This document shows, in pieces, positions 43,876 through 52,866 of a DNA stretch of 64,000 nt (position 1 is its first letter; each line of letters opens with the position of its first letter). The DNA lies in assembly GCA_022180565.1 (NCBI GenBank), contig BQML01000035.1, positions 1 to 64,000 on the forward strand. Direction: 5' to 3'. The notes below the pieces were generated by a model. It saw only the letters and a list, made by a program, of their open reading frames with translations. It was not told where the DNA came from and made no database searches. Source of the DNA: Bacteroidia bacterium (GTDB taxonomy: Bacteria; Bacteroidota; Ignavibacteria; UBA10030). Made by a program: the position numbers and the translations under genes.

Positions 43876-45163
43876 TCCAACCGGTCTTCAACAGCTTGTC
43901 GTCATTGTCGCGCTGACGCTCGTCGTTCGCCTTTGCTTCGTTCTCACCTTCGATCATCAGCCCGTTTCCGACGAACGGGCGTATGATGAGCTGGCTCTCC
44001 ATCTCGCCTCAACGGGTACGTATGCTGTGGAGGGGAAACCGACAGCCTACCGTCCCGTTGGGTATCCGGCGTTCCTTGCCCTTATGTATGTGCTCTTTGG
44101 TCATTCGATAACGGCCGCACGGGTTGTCCAGGCGATTCTCGATACAAGTGTGTCCCTCGGTTTGTTTTTTCTTGCCGGACGCTACGGGGTCCGAAACGGA
44201 ATTCTCGCCGCCGGCCTATGGGGTGTTTATGTTCCCGGTATCATCTACTCCGGCCTGCTGCTTTCGGAGACCCTTGTGGTTTCCCTTCTCGTGTGGTCCT
44301 TTGTTCTCTTTGCGCATCCTCGCCCTTTGACTCTTTCGCGTGGAGTTCTTGGCGGTGTTTTGGCCGGCATCATCATTCTCATCAAACCCTGGACCACCCT
44401 GTTCTACGGACCTCTCTTCCTTTTTCTCTCCACACGGTCTTCTTCGACTCGCCCCATGATCCTTGCTATGGCCATGACTTTTCTCATCACGGGCGCCTGG
44501 ATGGCGAGGAATCTGAAGAAGCTTGATACGCTCGCAATTTCGACAAACGCAGGCCTTAATTTGTACATCGGCAACAATCCCGATGCGACCGGAGCGTACC
44601 ATGCTCTATCCGCCTCGCGTTTCGACGGGTCTCCAAATGAAGCTTGGACCAATACGACGGCCGCGATCGAGGCAATCACGTATATTGCATCCAATCCGAT
44701 GGACTTTGCGGTCGGTTTTTTCCGAAAGACCGCTCATCTTCTCCGAACCGAAGGAGAGCTTCTGGTGATTGCATTTCATGGATCACCAGAGGACAGGGCT
44801 ACGAGCTTTCTCCAAAAATACTCTCAGGTCCCTCTCGTCCTTGTCGTTCTCGTTAACCTTCCGTTTATCGTCGTGTTGACCGTCGGCACATACTCGCTCT
44901 TCGCCTCATCCCGGGACGACCTGACGTTTCTGATTGCGTGGCTCGTTGCCGTGGTTTTCCTCGTTCATGGAATATTTTTTGGAGGAAGTCGTTTTCATTT
45001 TCCGTTGATGCCGTTTCTTGCGGTGTTATCAGCCCGGGTGATTCCTTCCATCCGGAAATCCTGGACGGAACTGGATCTCCTTCGCCGATTTTCCTTCCTT
45101 GTGATCATAGCCCTTTTGATCGGACTGTGGGCCTATGAATATTTTCTCGTCAGCGGGCTCTGA
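43862..45163 (+). CDS. GT39-type membrane glycosyltransferase (PMT/ArnT-like) 1
   Basis: The protein of 433 residues has about ten membrane spans. The first periplasmic loop carries the acidic pair typical of ArnT and dolichyl-phosphate mannosyltransferases (SDERAYDELALHLASTGTYAVEGKPTAYRPVGYPAFLAL). It uses lipid-phosphate sugars on the periplasmic side. The ATG giving MVLSNPTGLQQL was chosen; the upstream frame lies within the previous gene. It overlaps the next gene by 29 bases. Confidence 0.85.
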   Translation: MVLSNPTGLQQLVVIVALTLVVRLCFVLTFDHQPVSDERAYDELALHLASTGTYAVEGKPTAYRPVGYPAFLALMYVLFGHSITAARVVQAILDTSVSLGLFFLAGRYGVRNGILAAGLWGVYVPGIIYSGLLLSETLVVSLLVWSFVLFAHPRPLTLSRGVLGGVLAGIIILIKPWTTLFYGPLFLFLSTRSSSTRPMILAMAMTFLITGAWMARNLKKLDTLAISTNAGLNLYIGNNPDATGAYHALSASRFDGSPNEAWTNTTAAIEAITYIASNPMDFAVGFFRKTAHLLRTEGELLVIAFHGSPEDRATSFLQKYSQVPLVLVVLVNLPFIVVLTVGTYSLFASSRDDLTFLIAWLVAVVFLVHGIFFGGSRFHFPLMPFLAVLSARVIPSIRKSWTELDLLRRFSFLVIIALLIGLWAYEYFLVSGL

Positions 45164-46853
45164 CCGCCCCATTGCGCTCTGGCAATGGGTTGTTGGAGTG
45201 AGCGTGGCGCTTGTGCGGTTTGTTCACCTGGGATTCCCGGACCTTCAGGCATGGGACGAGGCGCTGTACGCCCTGAGGGCCCAGAGCATCGTCCAATTTG
45301 GTGTCTGGATTGATCAGACTCCCTATGCCCCGGACGGCTTGTACTCCTCGCTTCATCCTCCTCTCCAGGTTTGGCTCACGGCCCTGGTGTTTCATGTGTT
45401 CGGAAGCGGTGAAGCTCAGGCCAGATTCATCTCCGCCGTCGCGGGCGCTCTTACCGTGCCCGTAATCTTTGCTCTTGGTCGCCGCATGGGCGGCCCCATC
45501 GTCGGAACCATCGCCGTCGTTTTGTTTGGATTGAATCCGTTCATGGTTTTTTTCTCACGGCAAGGGCAATTTGACTCCCTTCTTGTGTTTTTCCTCACTC
45601 TTTCGGTGTACTGGTGTATCCGCATGCAAACGGACCACACGGTACGGTCCGCCTCAATAGCGGGTCTTGCCCTGGGCGCCGCATTGATGACCAAACTCTT
45701 TGTCGCCGGCGCCCTACCCCTTGCGCTGGTCGTTGACAGATTGATTCGACGTCAGCCGTTCGACCGCTCTTTCAGGCACAGTCTGCTTACCATGCTGTCG
45801 GTTGCCGGCGCTGTCGCATTCCCGTGGCATGGTTTCATGACCATTGTTCACGGCTCGGGTAATCCGCTCTTCTTCTTCCAACAGTCGGCTCTCTGGGAAC
45901 GGACGGTGACCGGCATTGAGGGCAATGTCAAACCTCTCGGAGCCCTCTACTACATCAATCAGCTCATCGTCCTCTTCCCGATCGGCATCTGGTGGATGAT
46001 TGATCGCGTTCGATCGGGCGTACAGTCTGCCGCTGCGGGAGTCCTCACGTCGTGGTTTGCCGTGTACTTCACCGTTTTTTCGCTTATGCAAACGAAGCTG
46101 GCTGTCTACGTTCTTCCGTTCCTTGTTCCCTGCGCCCTTTTGGCGGCCGATGGATTGTGGAATCGTGCTTCAGGGCCGTTCAAGAGGACATCCTGGCGTT
46201 TTCTCCTCTCTGCGACCTCGCTTTCCGTGGTCTGGTCGGCCAGTCAGGACTGGCGAAATGCCCTGAGAGAGATCATTGCAGGAATAGGCTCTTTCGATGC
46301 CGTTCCGGCCGACGCCTGGCATTCTTTTTTCTGGCTTCTTGCTCTCTCCGTCATTGCCGTTTCTGCCGCATTGTTTCTTGCTTCCTTTGATCGATTTCGC
46401 GTTCACATAGTCTTCTTTTTTGGACTCGCTCTCTTTTTCCAAACTCTCTTTAATGTCTTCATACGGGACAAGACACAGTTCAAGGATGGCGCAACCGAAT
46501 TGGGGGAATTTGTTCGCGACAATCGTGTTCAGAACATCGTCGTTGCCGGGAAACGCAGAAATCCGCAACTCTCCTATTATCTGGGTGGGGCCGATCTTGG
46601 CTGGCGGGATGATCTCCATGTCCGGAGAATAACTCCGCCGCGCGACACGTCGGCCTATACACAGTGGATTGCCAGCGAGATGGCTGGCGAACAGAAGACT
46701 TCACTGCTCATTATCGAAAAAGACATGTTGATTCGGTACAGAACGGTCAGCCCGGAAACCTTTATTCCCACGGGGTTCCGGCCGGTCTTTGAAAGCAGGC
46801 GATACGCGGCCTACATCACGGATACAAATCGATATGCGGCATCCGCCTGGTAA
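45135..46853 (+). CDS. GT39-type membrane glycosyltransferase (PMT/ArnT-like) 2
   Basis: The 572-residue paralogue of the preceding gene has LQAWDEALYALRAQSIVQFG and LHPPLQVWLTALVFHVFG in the first loop, about ten spans and a C-terminal periplasmic domain. A conserved first-loop Asp-Glu pair (WDEALY) is present. It may modify lipid A, O-antigen or protein; substrate unknown. A hairpin follows its stop. Confidence 0.87.
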   Translation: MNIFSSAGSDRPIALWQWVVGVSVALVRFVHLGFPDLQAWDEALYALRAQSIVQFGVWIDQTPYAPDGLYSSLHPPLQVWLTALVFHVFGSGEAQARFISAVAGALTVPVIFALGRRMGGPIVGTIAVVLFGLNPFMVFFSRQGQFDSLLVFFLTLSVYWCIRMQTDHTVRSASIAGLALGAALMTKLFVAGALPLALVVDRLIRRQPFDRSFRHSLLTMLSVAGAVAFPWHGFMTIVHGSGNPLFFFQQSALWERTVTGIEGNVKPLGALYYINQLIVLFPIGIWWMIDRVRSGVQSAAAGVLTSWFAVYFTVFSLMQTKLAVYVLPFLVPCALLAADGLWNRASGPFKRTSWRFLLSATSLSVVWSASQDWRNALREIIAGIGSFDAVPADAWHSFFWLLALSVIAVSAALFLASFDRFRVHIVFFFGLALFFQTLFNVFIRDKTQFKDGATELGEFVRDNRVQNIVVAGKRRNPQLSYYLGGADLGWRDDLHVRRITPPRDTSAYTQWIASEMAGEQKTSLLIIEKDMLIRYRTVSPETFIPTGFRPVFESRRYAAYITDTNRYAASAW

Positions 46854-46858
46854 AGGAT

Positions 46859-46886
46859 CAGGGGAACAAAGACCGGTTTTCCCCTG
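46859..46886 (+). terminator. Hairpin after the second GT39-type gene
   Basis: CAGGGGAA (46859-46866) and TTCCCCTG (46879-46886) pair perfectly around 12 bases, directly after the stop codon. No T-run follows, so termination is uncertain. The 75-base gap holds nothing else. Confidence 0.4.
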
Positions 46887-46928
46887 TTCCCTCTCAGAGA
46901 ACAAATCCCTATATTTCATCGACTTCCA

Positions 46929-47462
46929 ATGACAAGAGCCACTTTCATTGCCACTGCCATGATCCTCGGCGTCGTATTGATTGCCTTTCTCTTTCAATTC
47001 CAGAACACGGCTCCCGCAACGGAATCTCCCGCAGGAATTCCATGGGTCTCTTTTGACGAAGCGGTGGCTCTTGCCGCCCGGGACAACAAGAAGATTCTTG
47101 TCGATGTGTACACCGATTGGTGCGGATGGTGCAAAAAGATGGATTCCGAAGTGTATGCGAATGAAACCGTCGCCGCCATCCTCAAGGCATCATTCATTCC
47201 CGTGAAGCTGAACGCTGAATCTTCAGCGCCTCTGACGTTCCAGGGCCAGAAACTCACTTCACAGCAATTTGCTGCTGCGGCCGGTGTCAGCGGTTATCCC
47301 AGCACGTTGTTTCTCGACCACACGTCCATGCCGATCACGATTGTCCCGGGATTCCATCCACCGGAGCGCTTCGCCCCCATTCTCCGGTACGTTGGGGAGG
47401 ATCATTACAAGTCCATCTCTTTTCAGGAATATCAGGAAAGAAACGGCCGGACTTCGCAATGA
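46929..47462 (+). CDS. Membrane-anchored thioredoxin-like protein
   Basis: This 177-residue protein has an N-terminal hydrophobic segment (residues about 4-24) and a thioredoxin fold with active site DWCGWCKKMD. The cis-Pro loop is GYPSTLFL. The CGWC motif and DUF255-like opening (DEAVALAARDNKKILVDVYTDWC) indicate an exported or periplasm-facing disulfide handler. Its stop overlaps the next gene (ATGA). Its presence in a glycan operon is unexplained. Confidence 0.87.
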   Translation: MTRATFIATAMILGVVLIAFLFQFQNTAPATESPAGIPWVSFDEAVALAARDNKKILVDVYTDWCGWCKKMDSEVYANETVAAILKASFIPVKLNAESSAPLTFQGQKLTSQQFAAAAGVSGYPSTLFLDHTSMPITIVPGFHPPERFAPILRYVGEDHYKSISFQEYQERNGRTSQ

Positions 47463-48322
47463 GGATCAGCGGATTTTCGTTTGTCCGCAACGGCGTCATC
47501 TACGATTATCCCTTTCTCGAATCCCTCCGCTCCCTCCTGCCGCTGTGCGATGAGGTCATTGTTGCCGTAGGTCGATCAGACGACGACACGCTTGACCGTA
47601 TTCGGAACATTGGTTCCCCCGCAATCAGGATCATCGAAACGGTGTGGGACGATTCGCTTCGTACCGGCGGCGTGGTTCTTGCCCGGCAAACTGACATCGC
47701 TCTCGATGCCGTACGCGGCGACTGGGCCATCTATTTGCAGGCCGATGAAGTCCTGCACGAAAAGGATTATGCAGTGATCCGTTCAGCCATCGACAACGCG
47801 GCTTCCGATCCGCGGGTCGAGGGCCTCCTCTTTCCTTATTTCCATTTTTACGGAAGCTATGACTATGTAGGGTCATCCCGCAGATGGTACCGCAATGAGG
47901 TGCGGGCTGTGCGGGTCGGCACCGGCGTGCGTTCCTGGGGGGATGCCCAGGGGTTTCGCATCCATGGGAGAAAATTGAAGGTGCTCCCCGTCCAGGCACA
48001 CATTTATCATTACGGATGGGTACGTCCGCCCCGGATTCAGCAGAAGAAACAGCGAAGTTTTCATCGTCTCTGGCATCCGGATCAATGGATTCAGAACCAT
48101 GTGGGAGATTCTGAAGAATTCGACTATCGCTCCGGCGGGCGATTACAAAGGTTCAGCGGATCGCACCCATCGGTCATGAGGGAAAGAATTTCCCGGCAGG
48201 ATTGGCGCTTCGCGTACGACCCCCAAGCGACAGGCGGGCCTCTGAAAGACCGGGTTCTGGACTGGCTGGAAGACAAGACGGGATGGCGACCGGGCGAGTA
48301 TCGGAACTACGAACTCTTATGA
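47459..48322 (+). CDS. GT2-like glycosyltransferase
   Basis: The 287-residue protein has a GT-A opening, SGFSFVRNGVIYDYPFLESLRSLLPLCDEVIVAVGRSDDDT, and the acidic site YLQADEVLHE, followed by a family-specific C-terminal half (GSSRRWYRNEVRAVR, HIYHYGWVRPP). It has no membrane segment. The family is like small lipopolysaccharide-type GT2 enzymes. ATGA overlaps join it to both neighbours. Confidence 0.8.
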   Translation: MRISGFSFVRNGVIYDYPFLESLRSLLPLCDEVIVAVGRSDDDTLDRIRNIGSPAIRIIETVWDDSLRTGGVVLARQTDIALDAVRGDWAIYLQADEVLHEKDYAVIRSAIDNAASDPRVEGLLFPYFHFYGSYDYVGSSRRWYRNEVRAVRVGTGVRSWGDAQGFRIHGRKLKVLPVQAHIYHYGWVRPPRIQQKKQRSFHRLWHPDQWIQNHVGDSEEFDYRSGGRLQRFSGSHPSVMRERISRQDWRFAYDPQATGGPLKDRVLDWLEDKTGWRPGEYRNYELL

Positions 48323-49446
48323 CCGTTCCGCGACCGCCGTCTGTGGGAATCGTGTGTTTCTCGGCATCCTGGGGAGGTCTTGAGATGGTGCTTGTGCGCA
48401 TTGCTCGTTCGCTCAGAGAGCGTGCTCACCCGGTTCTTCTGATCTCTCCTCCGGGAAGTCCCCTCGAACAAACGGCCCGAGAACAGTCCCTTCCCCACAG
48501 AAGCCTTCTCCCCCGGTTGCGGTACCTTGATATGGCCGCAGCAAAGAAACTTGCCGCAATCAGCCGCGAACAAGGAATAGGTACTTTGATCGCAACGCGG
48601 TCACGCGACATCAGTACCGTCGTCCTGACGAAGGTCTTCCGTCGCGGCCTACGTTGTGTCTATTTTCAGCAAATGCAGTTCGGACACTCCAAGCGCGGGC
48701 TCTTTCACAGAATTCTTTACAGGAACCTTGATGCATGGATCACTCTGACCGAGGCCATGAGACGGTCGGTGCTCAGAAATACTGTTGTGCCCGATCGCCG
48801 GGTGAACGTCATTCCCTTTGGTGTGAAGACAGACGAATTCGATCCCGGGCGGTTCAGTCGCGCGGGATCCCGGAGAACATTTCGCCTCCCTGTCTCGAAG
48901 CAGATTGTCGGCGTTCTCGGACGCTTTGACCGCCAGAAGGGGCAGGCGGACCTCTTGCGGGCCGCCCCGCTTATTCTTCGGAAAAGCCCCCGCGTCCATT
49001 TTGTGCTTGTGGGAGAAGAAACGCGGGGGGAAGAGGGACACCTCGCCGAGCTCAGAGCGCTGGTAAAAGATAAAGGACTCGCGCGCCACGTTTCGTTTCT
49101 GCCCTTCACGTCTGAAGTGCCGCGCCTTCTTCGCGGACTGGATCTCCTCGTCGTCCCGAGCCATAACGAAACCTTCGGTTACGTTGCCGTTGAGGGGATG
49201 GCCATGGGCATTCCTGTCGTCGGCACCGATGCCGGCGGGCTTCCCGAAATCATCCGTCATGGAGACACCGGGATTCTGGTGCCGCCTGCGGATGTCGGAG
49301 CGCTTGCTGAGGCTGTGACCAAACTCTTACGAGACCGGAAGCTTTACAAGAAAATGTCTGCTTCGGCGCGCCGCCGGGCACGAGGAATCTTCGATTTCGA
49401 AAAAAACATCGATCAACTGGAATCGGTGCTCGCATCGCTCGCGTGA
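48319..49446 (+). CDS. Family 4 glycosyltransferase
   Basis: The 375-residue GT-B enzyme has an N-terminal acceptor domain (CFSASWGGLEMVLVRIARSLRERAH) and a donor domain with VGVLGRFDRQKGQADLLRAAP, FVLVGEE, and SHNETFGYVAVEGMAMGIPVVGTDAGGLPEII. The E-x7-E motif is present (ETFGYVAVE). It starts at an ATGA overlap; the upstream open frame is the previous gene. Its 3' end overlaps the convergent O-antigen ligase gene by 34 bases. Confidence 0.92.
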   Translation: MTVPRPPSVGIVCFSASWGGLEMVLVRIARSLRERAHPVLLISPPGSPLEQTAREQSLPHRSLLPRLRYLDMAAAKKLAAISREQGIGTLIATRSRDISTVVLTKVFRRGLRCVYFQQMQFGHSKRGLFHRILYRNLDAWITLTEAMRRSVLRNTVVPDRRVNVIPFGVKTDEFDPGRFSRAGSRRTFRLPVSKQIVGVLGRFDRQKGQADLLRAAPLILRKSPRVHFVLVGEETRGEEGHLAELRALVKDKGLARHVSFLPFTSEVPRLLRGLDLLVVPSHNETFGYVAVEGMAMGIPVVGTDAGGLPEIIRHGDTGILVPPADVGALAEAVTKLLRDRKLYKKMSASARRRARGIFDFEKNIDQLESVLASLA

Positions 49447-50636
49447 GCCGTCTCTTCCAGACGAACCCCAGCGAAAAGAAGCCCCACCAGGAACCACCAC
49501 CCCAGGCAATTGGCAAAGGTGCCGTAGTAATTCTGAAAAAAGCTTCCCACCAAAAGCCCCGTCAGACCCAAGGTTGCCCCCATCGAAATCCCGCGCACAA
49601 AGGCGGAACCCGAACCCGTGGCCAGCCGATATCCGCTTCGAAGGGCTATGGTCCAGAGAGCGACAAAGGCGAGCAGTCCGGGAATACCCGACGATACGAG
49701 GGCATCCAGATAGTCGTTGTGGGGATGAACCATCGTGTCGTAGTATCCCTCAACCTTATAGCGGTCGAACACGTATACGAAGTTATCCTCGCCGACGCCG
49801 AACAGAGGATTCTCCTTCGCAATGGCGAGGGACGTTTTCCAGAGGTTAAGCCTTGTTTCGTTCTGTCGCGGGTCGATGATCGATTCCGCCCGCTGGCGTA
49901 TTTCGGGAGAAAGAACGACCGCCCCCGTCGCGAGCAGAACCGTAACGGCAATCGACACGAGTCCTGCCTTCTTGCTCTTGAAAAAGCCCACAAACGGCCC
50001 GACCATCACCATCCCCACCCAAATGCTCCTGGCAAAGCTTCCAATGATTGCCAGCGCGCTTAACACCGCTACCAACAACGTGGCCCGTCGGGCGTTTTTG
50101 TTTCGGGCATGGACGGCGATGCCAACAGCCAAAAAGAACACCGTCATGGCAAAGGCGGCGAAGGTCAGATAGAACCCATAGAATCCAACATTGCGGTAGA
50201 ATTCTCCGAATGGAGTCAAATTCATTCCGCGGTAGAACTCCACTCCTCCGAATGTTTGCCAAATCCCGTACACCATGGCAAGCGACGAACTCCCAAGGAA
50301 GAGGACGACGAGTCTTTTCAAGATTCGTTCCTCTCCCACCAGCCAAAACATCAACAGCATCAGGACTGCCGGCCACTCATTATCCCCAACTGCCAGGAGG
50401 CTTCCGACCGGTCTTTCCGATATCAGGGCCGCAAGGATGTTCCATCCTGCATAGAAAAGGAGGACAGCAAGGAAGGGATGCCAGCGGACCGGCCAAGATC
50501 GTTCCGGCAGTCCCTGAAGGAACCACCCCACTCCTGCAAGGGCAATTCCCCACTCCGCGGGAACGAAGGAGACCGGGATGGACACGGCAAACAGGTACAG
50601 TCCGTATTCGCCAAGGCGCTTACCGACACTCTTCAT
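49413..50636 (-). CDS. O-antigen ligase/polymerase family protein
   Basis: The 407-residue protein has about twelve membrane spans and the Wzy_C domain loop with NPLFGVGEDNFVYVFDRYKVEGYYDTMVHPHNDYLDALVSSGIPG, where the conserved H-x-H-N-x-x-L is present. Such proteins attach O-antigen to lipid A-core or polymerise repeat units at the periplasmic face. The ATG giving MKSVGKRLGEY overlaps the stop of the upstream GT9 gene (ATGA). Neighbouring GT9s and an MsbA-like exporter support the WaaL role, though Wzy is possible. Confidence 0.85.
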   Translation of the reverse strand: MKSVGKRLGEYGLYLFAVSIPVSFVPAEWGIALAGVGWFLQGLPERSWPVRWHPFLAVLLFYAGWNILAALISERPVGSLLAVGDNEWPAVLMLLMFWLVGEERILKRLVVLFLGSSSLAMVYGIWQTFGGVEFYRGMNLTPFGEFYRNVGFYGFYLTFAAFAMTVFFLAVGIAVHARNKNARRATLLVAVLSALAIIGSFARSIWVGMVMVGPFVGFFKSKKAGLVSIAVTVLLATGAVVLSPEIRQRAESIIDPRQNETRLNLWKTSLAIAKENPLFGVGEDNFVYVFDRYKVEGYYDTMVHPHNDYLDALVSSGIPGLLAFVALWTIALRSGYRLATGSGSAFVRGISMGATLGLTGLLVGSFFQNYYGTFANCLGWWFLVGLLFAGVRLEETAHASDASTDSS

Positions 50637-51748
50637 AAGAAGCCTCTCTCGCTCATGAACTTCCGGATTTCCTCGGCGATCCGTTCCACTGCGATTTCTC
50701 TGACAGGCTGGGTTTCCGCGGCCATCACCACTTTGTTCGGCACTCCGTACGGGAGCCATTCCGTCGACACCTGCAGAGGTGTGAATAATCCGATCACCGG
50801 AGTCTGCATAGCCGAGGCCACGTGAACGATGGCCGTATCTGGTGTCACGACAAGTGCCGCGTATCCCACAAGAGCCGCGACCTCTCGGAGGTCTGCCGTC
50901 CCTTCGGCCGGAAACGCCAGCACATCTGAGAAGTGCCTTGTGACGGATGTTCTCCAGGTGTTGTCCGCCGGGCTGCTGATGACCACGGCGGGAAGACCGG
51001 AATTCCTGATCGCGTCGATGATTCCCAGAGCCTGCTCGCGGCTGATCTTCCGTACGTCGTCCGTTGCGGAAATGTTCACCACGGCAAAGCCGGGTTTTCC
51101 TTGATCTCTCGGTTTCAATCCATGTTTCTTCAGAAATTCCCTCGGACGATGCGTATCTCCGTGACTGAGGGCAATCCTCATCCGCACATCCGCCCTCCCG
51201 AACTTTCTTCCAAAAGAGGCCTCCGCGAAATCGAAGAGGACATCGACCATATGACGTTGTCCCCGATCCAGTTTGAGCAAGCGGTCGAAGTAAAAGCCAT
51301 AGTGGTCTGCTCCTTGTCCGATCTTGATCCCCCGCGGAGCGATGAGGTTGGCAAGAATTCCCCCCGACGTTGTTCTGTTGAAAATAAAATTCAGGACGAC
51401 ATCATAACGTTCTTTGCGCGCCCGCACGATCTCGCGCACCAGCCTCATCCAGTTCTTCGAGAGAACATACACATGATTCACCTGGGGGTCGTGCGTGATC
51501 AATGCCGAGTTCGCGGGACTTGCGACAACGCCGATGACGAGGTGCGGAGCGGCCTTCTTGAGCGCCTCGATCACCGGTGTGGTTACGATAATGTCCCCGA
51601 TTCGATCGTAGCGCAGAAGAAGGACCTTCTTCACCTGCTCTAAGGACACCGGTTCGTTCACGACGGGATTGCGGAAGAGGGCCCGAAAGAGAGGATAAAC
51701 GAACGCGAATCTCACGAAGCGCTCGAGTTTCCGGATCAGGATTTTCAT
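50633..51748 (-). CDS. GT9 family (heptosyltransferase-like) glycosyltransferase 1
   Basis: This 371-residue GT-B enzyme has the family opening KKVLLLRYDRIGDIIVTTPVIEALKKAAP. The donor domain carries VNISATDDVRKISREQALGII, VVISSP and VVTPDTAIVHVASAMQTPVIGLF. GT9 enzymes transfer heptose from ADP-heptose to LPS core. The start overlaps the stop of the next GT9 gene (ATGA) and the two are paralogues. Confidence 0.9.
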   Translation of the reverse strand: MKILIRKLERFVRFAFVYPLFRALFRNPVVNEPVSLEQVKKVLLLRYDRIGDIIVTTPVIEALKKAAPHLVIGVVASPANSALITHDPQVNHVYVLSKNWMRLVREIVRARKERYDVVLNFIFNRTTSGGILANLIAPRGIKIGQGADHYGFYFDRLLKLDRGQRHMVDVLFDFAEASFGRKFGRADVRMRIALSHGDTHRPREFLKKHGLKPRDQGKPGFAVVNISATDDVRKISREQALGIIDAIRNSGLPAVVISSPADNTWRTSVTRHFSDVLAFPAEGTADLREVAALVGYAALVVTPDTAIVHVASAMQTPVIGLFTPLQVSTEWLPYGVPNKVVMAAETQPVREIAVERIAEEIRKFMSERGFL

Positions 51749-52866
51749 CGTCGGTCGCGGGCCGTATCCCGCGTGAGGACATTTTTCCGCGTTCTCATCC
51801 ATAGTCTTTCGAAAGCCGCGAGGACTTCTTCGATTGGGATCGTCGATAGGTCATCCACGGTCGTTATGACGGCCTCGTGCGGGGATCCGTAGGGCTCCCA
51901 GATACGGAGATCCGGATTGGACTGAACGTAGAGGACCACAGCAGGAATCCCGAAGGCGGCAGCGAGGTGAACGGCCGAGGTGTCGGGGGTGACAAGAAGT
52001 GCGAAGCGGCTGATCCATGCCGCGAACACATCGAAGGAGGTCTCGGGAGGTACAAGAGCGTTTCCGATTCCGGCCGCGATATCGGCCAGCCGGCTGCGGT
52101 CCTGCGGTTTTCCCAGCAGGACGACAGTCATGTCGGGATAACCGGCGGCAATTCGTTCTATCAGACCCCTGTAGTTCCGAATCCCCCAGAACCGCGTATC
52201 GCTTCCTGCGGAAATGTTGATTCCGACCAAAGTACTCCTGTCTTTCCCCGTTGCTTCCAGGAACCGACTGACCTCATCGTTGGACTCCTTGTCAATGAAG
52301 TATCTGACGGCGAGGTGTTCCTTCGACGGATCGATCCCAAGCGGCCGCATGAGTTCCGCGATCCGCTCAACGATGTGCGAATCCCGTCGTGATTTGAGCG
52401 GGACAACAATATCACAGGCATAGGAGTTTTCTTTTGCCAATCCGACGTTCCACTTTCCGCCGGCAAGCAGGAGGATGACGGTGGATGTCGCAGAGGGGTT
52501 ATCCATCAGATCAATAACGAAATCGTATCGTTCTGCACGGATGTTCCTCAGCAGACGGAGCGATTCCAGCGGGGATTTTGTGTATATCCATCGCTTTCGG
52601 ATGTGCGGGCTGTTTGCGAGGACGAAGTGGTTGCCGGGGCTCAGAACAATGTCCAGCGTGCAATCCGGAAACCGGTCTTTCAGCGCGGAGAAGACGGGAG
52701 TGGAGACCAGGACATCGCCGATTCTATCCTGGCGGATGAACAGGATTTTGGCGCCTGCGGCGCTTGCATCGTGCGGCACGGAACGGCGACGGCGTGCAAC
52801 AATGCGAAGAACCTCCAGGAGAAGGTTCCGAAACCCCCGTTCGAGTGTTTTGAGAGCGCCCTTCAC
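51745..52866 (-). CDS. GT9 family (heptosyltransferase-like) glycosyltransferase 2
   Basis: The 373-residue paralogue has AKILFIRQDRIGDVLVSTPVFSALKDRFP, VGINISAGSDTRFWGIRNYRGLIERI and LLVTPDTSAVHLAAAFGIPAVVLYVQ. It begins with a GTG that overlaps the ABC transporter stop (GTGA). An added Arg-rich segment (RRRRSVPHD) precedes the first strand. Heptose or another sugar of the LPS inner core is the likely substrate. Confidence 0.9.
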   Translation of the reverse strand: MKGALKTLERGFRNLLLEVLRIVARRRRSVPHDASAAGAKILFIRQDRIGDVLVSTPVFSALKDRFPDCTLDIVLSPGNHFVLANSPHIRKRWIYTKSPLESLRLLRNIRAERYDFVIDLMDNPSATSTVILLLAGGKWNVGLAKENSYACDIVVPLKSRRDSHIVERIAELMRPLGIDPSKEHLAVRYFIDKESNDEVSRFLEATGKDRSTLVGINISAGSDTRFWGIRNYRGLIERIAAGYPDMTVVLLGKPQDRSRLADIAAGIGNALVPPETSFDVFAAWISRFALLVTPDTSAVHLAAAFGIPAVVLYVQSNPDLRIWEPYGSPHEAVITTVDDLSTIPIEEVLAAFERLWMRTRKNVLTRDTARDRR